Source: Cellvibrionaceae bacterium 1162T.S.0a.05
Lineage (GTDB): Bacteria > Pseudomonadota > Gammaproteobacteria > Pseudomonadales > Cellvibrionaceae
DNA length: 64,000 nucleotides
Assembly (NCBI GenBank): GCA_000964245.1
Contig: LANB01000001.1
Coordinates: 599,501 to 663,500, forward strand
Direction: 5' to 3'
Part shown: piece by piece, positions 19,524 through 27,588 of the stretch
Position numbering within the stretch: the first letter of the stretch is position 1
Layout of the letters: each line of letters starts with the position of its first letter
The notes under the pieces: model-generated
Databases searched by the model: none
What the model saw: the letters and a program-made list of their open reading frames with translations, nothing else
What the model was told of the DNA's origin: nothing
Translations under genes and position numbers: made by a program

Positions 19524-19666
19524 GGAACCTTTGAAAAATGGAAATATTTTTTCTGTAGCAAGGAAGCACCGCGCGGAGAACCGGAGTTTACTGGAGTAAA
19601 TGAGGATTCGAGCACGGAGCTGACGCCGCCACAGGGAAAATAGGCCATTTTTCAGAGGTTCCTTAA
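19520..19666. mobile_element. MITE-like element with 22-bp terminal inverted repeats
   Basis: TTAAGGAACCTTTGAAAAATGG at the left end is the inverse of the right end with one mismatch. The interior continues as an imperfect hairpin, with TATTTT and CTGT.GC shared by both arms, and contains a central TTTACT-GG-AGTAAA dyad. It encodes no protein. Both termini begin with TTAA. It looks like a non-autonomous miniature element or a large REP-type hairpin. Confidence 0.65.
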
Positions 19667-19793
19667 AATAATTTGAACCAAACTCTCATTAGCTCCGACA
19701 GAGGGGTAAGGCCGCCGAGAACGCACGGTATCAACGCTCGGTGGCAACCCCTAAATTTTTATTTTTATTGAAAAAAATGAATTGGAGAAAATG

Positions 19794-20174
19794 ATGAAAA
19801 TCCGCACTATAACCCTGTTACTGCCCACCCTCTTAACAAGTCTCCTTGCTGCACAAAGTGTTAGTGCTTACGAAATATGTGGTAACAGCACCGATGGCTT
19901 TGTACTCAAATGCAACGATGGTCACACCAACACCAGCGCTTATCCGCCTAACCACAATGCCGCGATGGAGATTTGTGGAGACCATGGGGGAATCGCACCA
20001 GGCTATCCAAAACCCATTAATCAGCTTGCTAAAGCCGAACTTGAAAAGATATCCAGTTGCGCCAGTGGCAATGAAGGGGATGATTTGATCTTGCGCAAGC
20101 GACCAGGGCGCGCATCATCAGCCCCGGCTCAGGATTACAATTCCAGTAGAAGTAACACAACAAGCCGAAACTAG
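19794..20174 (+). CDS. small secreted cysteine protein with HGGIA motif (paralogue 1)
   Basis: The start was set at ATG 19794, six bases after GGAG. The 126-residue product has a signal peptide ending SVSA-YE. The mature part holds four cysteines and the pattern C-N-D-G ... I-C-G-D-H-G-G-I-A-P-G, followed by a hydrophilic tail rich in Ser, Asn and Arg. The protein at 26922 shares the same C-x-D-G ... C-x-x-HGGIA arrangement, a third cysteine at a similar distance and the same Ala-Tyr cleavage context. I know no family of this name. It converges on the subtilase gene with a shared terminator between them. Confidence 0.7.
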   Translation: MKIRTITLLLPTLLTSLLAAQSVSAYEICGNSTDGFVLKCNDGHTNTSAYPPNHNAAMEICGDHGGIAPGYPKPINQLAKAELEKISSCASGNEGDDLILRKRPGRASSAPAQDYNSSRSNTTSRN

Positions 20175-20206
20175 CAGGCTGCTAGTCGGGAATAAGGAAG
20201 CGCCCG

Positions 20207-20265
20207 AAAACAGTCATTGGCAAAAGTCCCAGCTGCCACCGTAGCTTAAGCCAATGACTGTTTTT
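20207..20265. terminator. bidirectional terminator between convergent genes
   Basis: AAAACAGTCATTGGC pairs with GCCAATGACTGTTTT, a 15-bp stem around a 28-nt loop, with A-rich and T-rich flanks. It serves the small secreted protein gene and the subtilase operon. Confidence 0.65.
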
Positions 20266-20282
20266 ACTCCATTTTTTCCTGG

Positions 20283-22061
20283 TTAATCACGACATTCTGC
20301 AGGAACTTTCACTAGCCCCCATCCAAAAACGTTGTCCCGCCCAGGTAAACCACTGTCACTTACTTCAGTTTGGAGGAGCGCTAACAATTCAGCGCGGCCC
20401 CGATTGTTTTTCGCCGCCGTCAGAATTGCGCTTACAAAGGGCGCCGCAAACGACGTTCCGCTGTGGTACTGTCCGCGCTTTTCGGCATTGGCAGCCCAGA
20501 TTTCAACACCCGGTGCTGCAAAATCAATATATTCTCCCTGGTTGGCCGAGCGATAAATACGCCCCTGCGCATCGACTGCCGTGACTGCAATAACCCCTTC
20601 TTGCGCTGCGGGGTAAACCGGGGCTGCCTCAGGCCCACCGTTGCCCGCCGCAGCCACCAAGATCACACCTTTGGCCATCACTGCATCGAGGACACTTGCG
20701 AATACACGGTTTTCTTTTCCACCGAGACTCAAATTAATCACCTCGGGATTTTGAGCGCTGAGCCACTCAAGCGCACGCACCAAGGCAAACGTATTGGTTT
20801 CATTTTTGCCGGCTCGCGAGCGAAAAACATTTGCTGCAAATAATTCTGCTGAGGGCAATAAGCCAGTAACACCAGCCTGTTCCTTACCTGGCGTTTTGTT
20901 CCCTGTCTCATCTTTGCCAACAAAAAGGCTGGCAATTGCAGTGCCGTGTAGCGAGGGGGCAAGCTCGCCTTCAACGAAGGCTTGCGTTGATACGCGAGCC
21001 CCCACAAGGGCGGGGTGTGTCGTATCCACTCCCGTATCCACCATGCCCAATCGCAAGCTCTTTTTGTTTATACAGCGGCTATTTTCCGAGGGCCACTCAA
21101 GTGTGTGCTGGGCCCAACGCTGGCGTCGACTCGACAATAATTCGTAGCGCTGGTTGGTATCGAGAATGTATTCCGGGTGCCGCTTTTGCAACATTGCACG
21201 CATTTGCAGCACATCACTATCTGGCGGAAGTCGAAAGCGCGTTATCACCAAATCCAGGTTTTCAAAAATTTGCCGAGAACGGACCTGAAGCTGGTAGCTG
21301 CGGAGTGTTGCGGCGGCGTCCCTCGCAGCTTGCATGCCGGAACTCACGAGCAACAGTTCACGCGCTTCATAATCCACATCCGGGTTCGACTTTACATGAT
21401 CAGTGAAATCCAGGGTCGGCATGGGCGGAATGCTATCGCGATTAATCAGGCTAGGGCCGGGGTCGATACGGGGTCGCAATCGTGGTGACACTGGGGCTTC
21501 AACCGGCTCCCGAGTGGAATCGTTTTCCGCAGGTTCATTCACTGCGCTCTCTGTGTTTTCTTTTTTTATCGGGTTTTTATCCGAGGGGCTGTTATCGACA
21601 GGGGCTTGCTCAACTGTCTCACGCGAGTTCCGGGTATTCGTACTTGCATCCGCCTCTTTTTCCGAAGACGGCTCCTTTGCAGCATTCTCCGCACTGAATG
21701 TTTGAACACTCTCGTCACGCTTAATATTCTCTTTATTCTTATTACTCTCATCGCTCTCATCACCCTCATCACGTTCATAAACAAGTGCTGCATCAGCCTG
21801 TGGCGTCTCTGCTTGATTATTTCGTTGAGGGCTTGATTGTGAATGTATTTGAGTCTCGTCGGTTGTCGAATCCGTAGCTCGTGACTGTGCAGAAATTTGA
21901 GTGGGCGCTGCCCCTACTCGCTCCGACACGCTTTCAGCCTCGGTTGCAGCATCAGTTTGTTGCGCAAACGCATCCGCTGCCAACACCATGACAAACAGTA
22001 AAAGATTCACAGTACGGACCGTACCGCGGATAGAATTTTTTATATTCTGCTTGTCTTGCAT
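20283..22061 (-). CDS. secreted subtilase (S8 serine peptidase)
   Basis: This 592-residue protein has a signal peptide ending AFAQ, then about 180 residues of acidic low-complexity linker (Glu/Asp/Asn/Ser), a propeptide-like segment (about 235-310: ELLLVSSGMQAARDAAATL ... HPEYILDTN) and the S8 domain. The catalytic triad is visible as Asp342 (MVDTGVDTTHP), His372 (HGTAIASL) and Ser537 (HSGTSFAAPF), with the oxyanion Asn probably in AAGNGG. It is the last gene of an operon running from the beta-barrel gene through ECF sigma and anti-sigma genes, 17 bp after the anti-sigma gene. No C-terminal sorting tail is seen. Exported activity is inferred. Confidence 0.88.
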   Translation of the reverse strand: MQDKQNIKNSIRGTVRTVNLLLFVMVLAADAFAQQTDAATEAESVSERVGAAPTQISAQSRATDSTTDETQIHSQSSPQRNNQAETPQADAALVYERDEGDESDESNKNKENIKRDESVQTFSAENAAKEPSSEKEADASTNTRNSRETVEQAPVDNSPSDKNPIKKENTESAVNEPAENDSTREPVEAPVSPRLRPRIDPGPSLINRDSIPPMPTLDFTDHVKSNPDVDYEARELLLVSSGMQAARDAAATLRSYQLQVRSRQIFENLDLVITRFRLPPDSDVLQMRAMLQKRHPEYILDTNQRYELLSSRRQRWAQHTLEWPSENSRCINKKSLRLGMVDTGVDTTHPALVGARVSTQAFVEGELAPSLHGTAIASLFVGKDETGNKTPGKEQAGVTGLLPSAELFAANVFRSRAGKNETNTFALVRALEWLSAQNPEVINLSLGGKENRVFASVLDAVMAKGVILVAAAGNGGPEAAPVYPAAQEGVIAVTAVDAQGRIYRSANQGEYIDFAAPGVEIWAANAEKRGQYHSGTSFAAPFVSAILTAAKNNRGRAELLALLQTEVSDSGLPGRDNVFGWGLVKVPAECRD

Positions 22062-22078
22062 AGCACCTTACCTGATTG

Positions 22079-22696
22079 TTATTGCTCGCCATTATGCGTT
22101 GCGACCGCTTCGTCAATAATGTCCAGCGCCTGTAAGCTGCTGATTAACGGGTCGAGCTCCGTCCCCTCTGGCACCACAACGGTATATAGACCCAGTGCGG
22201 TGGGACCACTGACGATACTGCCTTGTATTTCGTTTAAAACAAGTTGAATTTGATCTGCTCGTGCTTCGTCTTTAAACGCGAGCTGAAGGGTGAGCCCAGT
22301 AATATTTTCAGCCCCCCCGCCAGACAGCGGCACGATGTCTGACCCACCGTCATTTTCAGGGAGCATGAACGCCATTTGCACGGCCACAACAAAACAAGCG
22401 GCTATTGCGAGCGGTTTCCAAATGGCATTTTCTGTTTCTTTGGGCTCTACCCTTTTATTTTCCTCAAGCTCTTTTTGCTTTTGTTCGCGCTGAATATCAC
22501 GCTTTAAACGTGCCAGCCCTAATTCGCCTGGAGGCTGAATCTCTTGCTCATCAAAACCCTGCTTGAGCGAACGCATAAATTCCAGCTCCTGTTTGAGTGC
22601 CGGGTCCTGACCCAGGCTTTTTTCCAGCTCTTCACGTTCACGCTCACTCAAACGCCCATTCGCGAGTAAATTCATTTTGTCTTCGATATCTGTCAT
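22079..22696 (-). CDS. membrane anti-sigma factor with subtilase-propeptide-like periplasmic domain
   Basis: The 205 residues divide into a cytoplasmic helical part (1-90; LSEREREELEKSLGQDPALKQELEFM, typical of anti-sigma factors but without zinc ligands), one membrane span (about 93-113, PLAIAACFVVAVQMAFML) and a periplasmic domain of about 90 residues. That domain (LTLQLAFKDEARADQI ... GPTALGLYTVVV ... ALDIIDEA) has the beta-alpha-beta look and the 'GP..LG.Y' turn of inhibitor I9/fervidolysin propeptides. It follows the ECF sigma gene by 18 bp and precedes the subtilase gene by 17 bp. The propeptide resemblance is my reading of the pattern and needs structural comparison. Confidence 0.7.
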   Translation of the reverse strand: MTDIEDKMNLLANGRLSEREREELEKSLGQDPALKQELEFMRSLKQGFDEQEIQPPGELGLARLKRDIQREQKQKELEENKRVEPKETENAIWKPLAIAACFVVAVQMAFMLPENDGGSDIVPLSGGGAENITGLTLQLAFKDEARADQIQLVLNEIQGSIVSGPTALGLYTVVVPEGTELDPLISSLQALDIIDEAVATHNGEQ

Positions 22697-22714
22697 AGCT
22701 CTTTCGACTCCAGC

Positions 22715-23278
22715 CTAAGCCGCTTGCGTCGCTCGTAAAAGTTGTTGTTTCATTTGCATGCGCGCGTGGTAAGCCCGCGATTTCACCGTGCCTTCCGGCA
22801 CCTGGATAATTTCGGCAATCTCGCCGAAATTCAGCTCCTCATAAAAGATCAAGTGTAAAATTTCCCGATGCTCATCTTTCAGTTTTTCCATACACGCCTT
22901 TAAAAGTTTGCCATCACTTGCTGCTGCATTAACGTGTTCCGGGCTCGACGTTTCCGATTCATCCACCAGGCTTTCATCCACTTCCGTGAATTCACGTCCA
23001 CCCACTTTTCGCCAATGATCAATTATTTTGTGGTGGGCAATACCCAACAGCCAGGTCGTGACCTTTGCACGCCCCTGAAACTTTCCCGCAGATCGCCAAA
23101 CTTCTAACATCACATCATTTAAAATATCTGCTGCAGTGTGACTGTCCCCCAACTTTGACAAAGCAAAGCGATAAACCCGCGCTTCATGGCGGCGATAAAA
23201 TTCCTCCACCGCATCCATTTTCTCATCGGCAATCGCCGCAATTAACTCCTCGTCACTTCGAGTTGCATTCGAACTCAT
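22715..23278 (-). CDS. ECF RNA polymerase sigma factor
   Basis: This 187-residue sigma70-family protein of ECF size has region 2 (VYRFALSKLGDSHTAADILNDVMLEVW, then FQGRAKVTTWLLGIAHHKIID for -10 melting) and region 4 (LKDEHREILHLIFYEELNFG, EIAEIIQVPEGTVKSRAYHAR), a helix-turn-helix that reads the -35. The linker is acidic. The next gene downstream is its probable anti-sigma factor, and the target genes may include the operon itself. The ATG lies 12 bp after the stop of the Fn3-like gene. Confidence 0.92.
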   Translation of the reverse strand: MSSNATRSDEELIAAIADEKMDAVEEFYRRHEARVYRFALSKLGDSHTAADILNDVMLEVWRSAGKFQGRAKVTTWLLGIAHHKIIDHWRKVGGREFTEVDESLVDESETSSPEHVNAAASDGKLLKACMEKLKDEHREILHLIFYEELNFGEIAEIIQVPEGTVKSRAYHARMQMKQQLLRATQAA

Positions 23279-23290
23279 ACTGTTCTCTTT

Positions 23291-24481
23291 TTATTGTCTT
23301 AATTGAAATTTTCGCAATTCACTCGCCGCAATAATGTTGCCGGCTCTATCCAATGCAATAACACGCCAATAGTAAACGTCACCCCCTGCAATGTTATTCA
23401 GGGCACTGAGCGATAGCGGGCTTTGCACGCGGTCTGCGTTTAACAGTAAGCCCGCAATCGGCTTTTCTGACTCAGGTTGCGCATAGATTTCGATCTGATA
23501 GGCCTCAGCACCCGTCTGCGCAGGCCAACGAAAAATAGACTTGGCATTAATCTCCGCTCCTGGCGCGGGGTCTACCTGTTGAATAATGTGCGGCTCCACC
23601 GTAATTGCACTTTCAATAACCTGATAGCGCAATTCAACGGGTGCTTGATCAATTTCAGGCGTATTCAAACGCAAGCGCACACGGTACAGCCCGGACACAT
23701 CGGCGGGCAGCATTGGGCTTTGCAGCGCAATCTGTCCGCCGCCAGCGAGATATTGACGCACATTTGCAAGCGGCCTGAACACAGCAACCCCGAGCGTTGA
23801 GCCCGGCGTTGCAATTTCCCACACTGCATCCAGCAAACCGGCTCGATCAAAATTAACGGTCGCGAGCACGTGCAGGTTTTGATTCGTGTTAATGACCTCA
23901 ACCTGGGAGCCACTGTTAAACTGCAGCTGGATGCGCCTGATTGCTAACGCTGTTGCGCCAGGCTCACTGCCATCAGGTAAGGAGAGACTGCGATTAAATG
24001 ATGCCGGGTCGCGCGCGTTGTTGACTCGCTGGTTAATATCAATCATCACACTTGCAGTCGCAGTCACACCTTCAAAGAAAAACATTCGCGTATAAACAAG
24101 CCGCTCTTCCCCTAACGACGCCAAAACGGTGAGCACATCCTGAGGAACTTGCACGCTTTCATTCAACTGAAACCCAACGGCTTCTCCCGTTGCATTTGGC
24201 ATAAGTGCTTGTTGTAAGAGTTGGCTATGGGTGCCCAAAATACGGTTTCCCGTTGTCATAAAACGCCCCGCGTCGGAACTCAAACCTGTGCCTCGTTCGA
24301 CAAAGGCATAACCTCGCCAGGTAATCATCACATTGGCATTCACACCTGGCGTCACTGCACCGCTAACGGTGCAAGGGTTATCAGGATCGCAAACAACCAG
24401 TTGTGCAAAAAGCTCTTGTGAATAAAGCGTTAAAAAACAGAGCGCCACGATGAGGGGCTTGATCAGTTTAAAATTATTCAT
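23291..24481 (-). CDS. secreted protein with C-terminal Fn3-like domain
   Basis: The 396 residues begin with a signal peptide ending LFAQ. The N-terminal part has a CDPDNPCTVSG pair of cysteines and a beta-rich region; the C-terminal 100 residues (DPAPGAEINAKSIFRWPAQTGAEAYQIEIY ... YYWRVIALDRAGN) form a fibronectin-III-like module as seen in surface and exported proteins. I do not recognise the N-terminal region. Its start overlaps the stop of the upstream beta-barrel gene by 4 nt (ATGA), so the two are translationally coupled, suggesting a surface complex. Function unknown. Confidence 0.72.
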   Translation of the reverse strand: MNNFKLIKPLIVALCFLTLYSQELFAQLVVCDPDNPCTVSGAVTPGVNANVMITWRGYAFVERGTGLSSDAGRFMTTGNRILGTHSQLLQQALMPNATGEAVGFQLNESVQVPQDVLTVLASLGEERLVYTRMFFFEGVTATASVMIDINQRVNNARDPASFNRSLSLPDGSEPGATALAIRRIQLQFNSGSQVEVINTNQNLHVLATVNFDRAGLLDAVWEIATPGSTLGVAVFRPLANVRQYLAGGGQIALQSPMLPADVSGLYRVRLRLNTPEIDQAPVELRYQVIESAITVEPHIIQQVDPAPGAEINAKSIFRWPAQTGAEAYQIEIYAQPESEKPIAGLLLNADRVQSPLSLSALNNIAGGDVYYWRVIALDRAGNIIAASELRKFQLRQ

Positions 24482-26517
24482 TGGGCGACTCCGGGCAAGG
24501 CCGTGGGCAACACGGTTTTAATTTTCAGGAAAACCTGGTTGCCATCGTTATTATTTATGGTCGACAAATAGTCTACAAATTCGTTGTATTGAAAGGCGAG
24601 ACTCAGGCTGACACCCAATCGATTATTTTTCGGCTTTTTAACAAGCCAGGTAAGGTCCCCACTCAAAAAAGTGGATTGATCACGCAACGCGTAATAGGGA
24701 TCCTCTTCCGCTTTGTTTTGATTTATACCGTAATTCAAACTCGCAAATAAACGATCGGGAATAAAATTCGCCCGCGCCTCAAGCGAGTAATATTGGCGAT
24801 AGGTATCAACTTGCTCGGTGAGGTAATTCAGTTGCTGGAGTTGCCAACCGACACCAAGATAATATTTTTTCCCAAGCTGGATACTGGCATTTAACATCAG
24901 GGATTCGGTTTTGGTCTGTGGCTGCCAACCTGTATGGTCCGTTAATTCATCCCGATTCAGCGCCAGCGACCAGTTCCAGGTGTTATGCATAAATGTTGAA
25001 TTGATACCCATGCTTCGCGTACTAATATCATTCGCAAGAAAACCTGGAGGCGTATAGAGATCTTCGATTTCAACATTAGTCGCACTCAGGTTGACTGATG
25101 GCATACCAAGAATTGCGCGCAAGCTGCCGGCTTTTGCCTGTTCGTATTCCTGAAAGCTGGCACTCACAGTCAGCTGCCGTGTTTCCGTTTGCGCAAAATC
25201 CGGATTGGTATCGAGGTTGTTATTTTCTGTCGCGAAACTTGTAGCCCAATTCCATTTATGACGCGAGCCATTCAGGAAGAGTTTTTGATAATCCTTGTCG
25301 GCTGGCAGATGCAGATTCGCAATACTTTTGAATTCTGTTCCTATTTTCTTTTTTTCAAAACCCAGATTAAGTCCGGTTTGTTGATTGTTTTGCGCGGGGA
25401 GATTAAAAAGCACTAACGAGGACCAAGCCGCATCGCTCGCGGCTCCCTCACCGGAATGAATCCCGTCGAAGTCATAGCGGCTACTCGCATATTCATAGCG
25501 CCAGCGTAAGGCTTGATCGAAAAAAAACCCATCGATCATGGCATTCCAGGCCTCGCCCTTGTTGACGATTTCGTCGGGAGTCGGTGTCGATCCGTAATAA
25601 CCTGGCGATTGCCAGCTAGCAAACCCATCTTGTTGGGATTTTCCGCTGAGGTAACTGGTCGACAGGACAAGGTGAGCCAAACGGCTTTTTATTGGTTGAT
25701 AGCGAAGACGCGCACCATCCGTTCGACTGTTTTCATCACTAATACCCAAACCATCTTCAAGGCCTGCACGCTGATCGGTTGCAACACTCAGCACGTCTAC
25801 AGTCGATTTCAGTCCAGCTAAGCGCACACGGGTGGAAACACCTCGCTTCTGAAAACCATCCTGCAATAAATTGGGGCTAGCGATCACGTGATCGCCAAGA
25901 TTCAAGGTAAAAAGCCTTGCAGTATTCTTGATGTAAAAGCCGGGAATGTCCGCACGCTTCCCGGTTAGGCTCTGCAACGGGTCATCTACATACATGACAC
26001 TGGCGCTACCTTCCGTTCGCCAGTTTTGACTTGCCACTACAGTTGAGTAATGGCCGGAGGCCTGAAAAGAGCGATCATCCTGCGCTTGCTGCATGCCCTC
26101 CTCAGCGAGTCGCTGATTCAAGCTCATATCCAGCCCCCCCTGTAAAGACAACTCCTGAAAGCGCGCTGATCGGCCTACTTCAATTTCCCAATAACCCAGC
26201 TCATGAACACTGCCATCCTCGGCAAAGTGCACGAGACGAACGGTGTTTTTACCCGCCGGTAGTGGTGCCAAAGGGTGGTATTTCAGCTGACCGGATTCCA
26301 GCTGCAGGCCCGCGCTCACATCAATATTGTTGATTTCGAGCGTCAGCGCTTTAGCCCTGTATTCCTCAGGTAGTGCGAATATCAGCGCCTCTCGTGCCTG
26401 ATAGACCTTCTCTGCTGCGGGGGCATGGAGAACGGCAGTATCGCTGTTCTCTGACTGGGCATTGCTCATGGCCAGCAGCGATAACAGTGGAATCGCCATT
26501 ATTGTTAATTTTTTCAT
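24478..26517 (-). CDS. outer-membrane beta-barrel protein of unknown family
   Basis: ATG 26517 gives 679 residues with a signal peptide (MKKLTIMAIPLLSLLAMSNAQ region). An N-terminal globular region (about 30-130) ends in a YWEIEVGRSARF segment. The remaining 500 residues show alternating polar/aromatic strands with many Trp, Tyr and Asn turns (for example LRWRYEYASSRYDF, WNWSLALNRDEL, YYLGVGWQLQQL), typical of a large outer-membrane barrel. No TonB box or plug, and no POTRA domain, was recognised. The C-terminus ends PGVAQ rather than the usual aromatic residue. It leads the five-gene operon with the ECF sigma factor and the subtilase and could export or display a protein. Confidence 0.7.
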   Translation of the reverse strand: MKKLTIMAIPLLSLLAMSNAQSENSDTAVLHAPAAEKVYQAREALIFALPEEYRAKALTLEINNIDVSAGLQLESGQLKYHPLAPLPAGKNTVRLVHFAEDGSVHELGYWEIEVGRSARFQELSLQGGLDMSLNQRLAEEGMQQAQDDRSFQASGHYSTVVASQNWRTEGSASVMYVDDPLQSLTGKRADIPGFYIKNTARLFTLNLGDHVIASPNLLQDGFQKRGVSTRVRLAGLKSTVDVLSVATDQRAGLEDGLGISDENSRTDGARLRYQPIKSRLAHLVLSTSYLSGKSQQDGFASWQSPGYYGSTPTPDEIVNKGEAWNAMIDGFFFDQALRWRYEYASSRYDFDGIHSGEGAASDAAWSSLVLFNLPAQNNQQTGLNLGFEKKKIGTEFKSIANLHLPADKDYQKLFLNGSRHKWNWATSFATENNNLDTNPDFAQTETRQLTVSASFQEYEQAKAGSLRAILGMPSVNLSATNVEIEDLYTPPGFLANDISTRSMGINSTFMHNTWNWSLALNRDELTDHTGWQPQTKTESLMLNASIQLGKKYYLGVGWQLQQLNYLTEQVDTYRQYYSLEARANFIPDRLFASLNYGINQNKAEEDPYYALRDQSTFLSGDLTWLVKKPKNNRLGVSLSLAFQYNEFVDYLSTINNNDGNQVFLKIKTVLPTALPGVAQ

Positions 26518-26921
26518 ATACACCGCATTCTACCAATGATTTGTATGGAGGTTTCAATGCACTGTGCGAGGCCACTTGCTAGCGCTTGCCTACACAATAC
26601 ATCCCGTTTTTTGGTATGTCGTGTTTCGGTCATTAACGGTTCAATCCAATTTACGTTAATTTCAACTCGCCGAATGTTCAATTAAACATAGCAATTAAAG
26701 ACGCACTCAAATGCGCTGAAAATCATCTGGACTCTTTAGCCACTCAAACCAGTCAAGCCCCACCTATCAAACCCCACCAATCAAGCCCCACCAATTAAGG
26801 CCTCCAGCCTTATCAGATATTTTTATTAAAAAATTTTGAACCGATTTGGCCGTGGCTACGACACAACTTTCAAACGGCAACATACTTTCAATTCAAACTA
26901 TTGCAGCCTCTGGAGGCAACC
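26518..26921. other. 404-bp divergent intergenic region with 14-bp tandem repeat
   Basis: This gap separates the beta-barrel operon from the second small secreted protein gene, so promoters for both should lie here. TAGAAT (minus strand, 26527-26532) is the only clear -10-like box and lies very near the barrel start. A three-copy 14-bp repeat (CAARCCCCACCWAT) occupies 26754-26795. No RNA gene was recognised. Confidence 0.45.
26754..26795. repeat. 14-bp tandem repeat, three copies
   Basis: CAAGCCCCACCTAT, CAAACCCCACCAAT and CAAGCCCCACCAAT follow each other without a gap. Confidence 0.8.
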
Positions 26922-27353
26922 ATGAAAACTTTAAATCTGAAAACTCTGAACCTGAAAAATAAACTTGCTCAATTCGCCCTTATACTCACTATTACTGGCC
27001 TTTGTGCACCCTTCGCATCGGCCTATACGGTGTATCAGTTGAAGCAGGACTACTACGCAATCGTCTGCGCCGACGGCCAAATCTTCTCTTATTCCGGTGG
27101 TCCAGGTGGAATTGGCATCGTAGGGGAAGCGCTTTGTGAAGGGCACGGGGGGATTGCCGGAGGTAATGGCGGTGGCTTGAATGTCGCCGCAGCGCCAGCA
27201 GATGTCAGCACAGCCATGCAAAGCTGTGTAGAAGGGCGCGCCAAAAAAGTGAATGCCAACAGCATGGCTTGCCCGACTCGAATTCGTGTTAACCGTATTG
27301 AAATGCGCGCAACCAGTGATTTCCACAGTGGGCGAGCCACAGGCAAGCGCTAA
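26922..27353 (+). CDS. small secreted cysteine protein with HGGIA motif (paralogue 2)
   Basis: ATG 26922 follows TGGAGGCAACC; an upstream ATG at 26901 lacks such a site. The 143-residue product has a signal peptide ending FASA-YT. The mature protein carries four cysteines, the pattern C-A-D-G ... L-C-E-G-H-G-G-I-A-G-G, a glycine-rich centre and a basic C-terminus. The signature, cysteine spacing (22 against 20 residues between the first two) and Ala-Tyr cleavage site match the protein at 19794. It is divergent from the beta-barrel operon and ends at a hairpin terminator. Confidence 0.7.
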   Translation: MKTLNLKTLNLKNKLAQFALILTITGLCAPFASAYTVYQLKQDYYAIVCADGQIFSYSGGPGGIGIVGEALCEGHGGIAGGNGGGLNVAAAPADVSTAMQSCVEGRAKKVNANSMACPTRIRVNRIEMRATSDFHSGRATGKR

Positions 27354-27386
27354 AGAGAACCGGTTTTACACATGCCCTGCACCGTA

Positions 27387-27415
27387 GACGAGCCACTCCC
27401 TGAGGGTGGCTCGTC
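27387..27415 (+). terminator. hairpin terminator after small secreted protein gene
   Basis: GACGAGCCAC pairs with GTGGCTCGTC across a 9-nt loop, followed by AATTT. The T-tract is weak. Confidence 0.5.
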
Positions 27416-27588
27416 AATTTAACCCGCAATTCAACAAGCAGCATGTTTCTAGGGCAGGTAGCGTTTCAAGAGTCAATGAACCACATTCAACTGAAATTGA
27501 TACCCTTTCACAGAAAATTATCGAAGTGCTTAAACAAGGTGACTGGCGCTTTTTATCCTCTTTTTAACCTTGTATACTTTTTACACCG

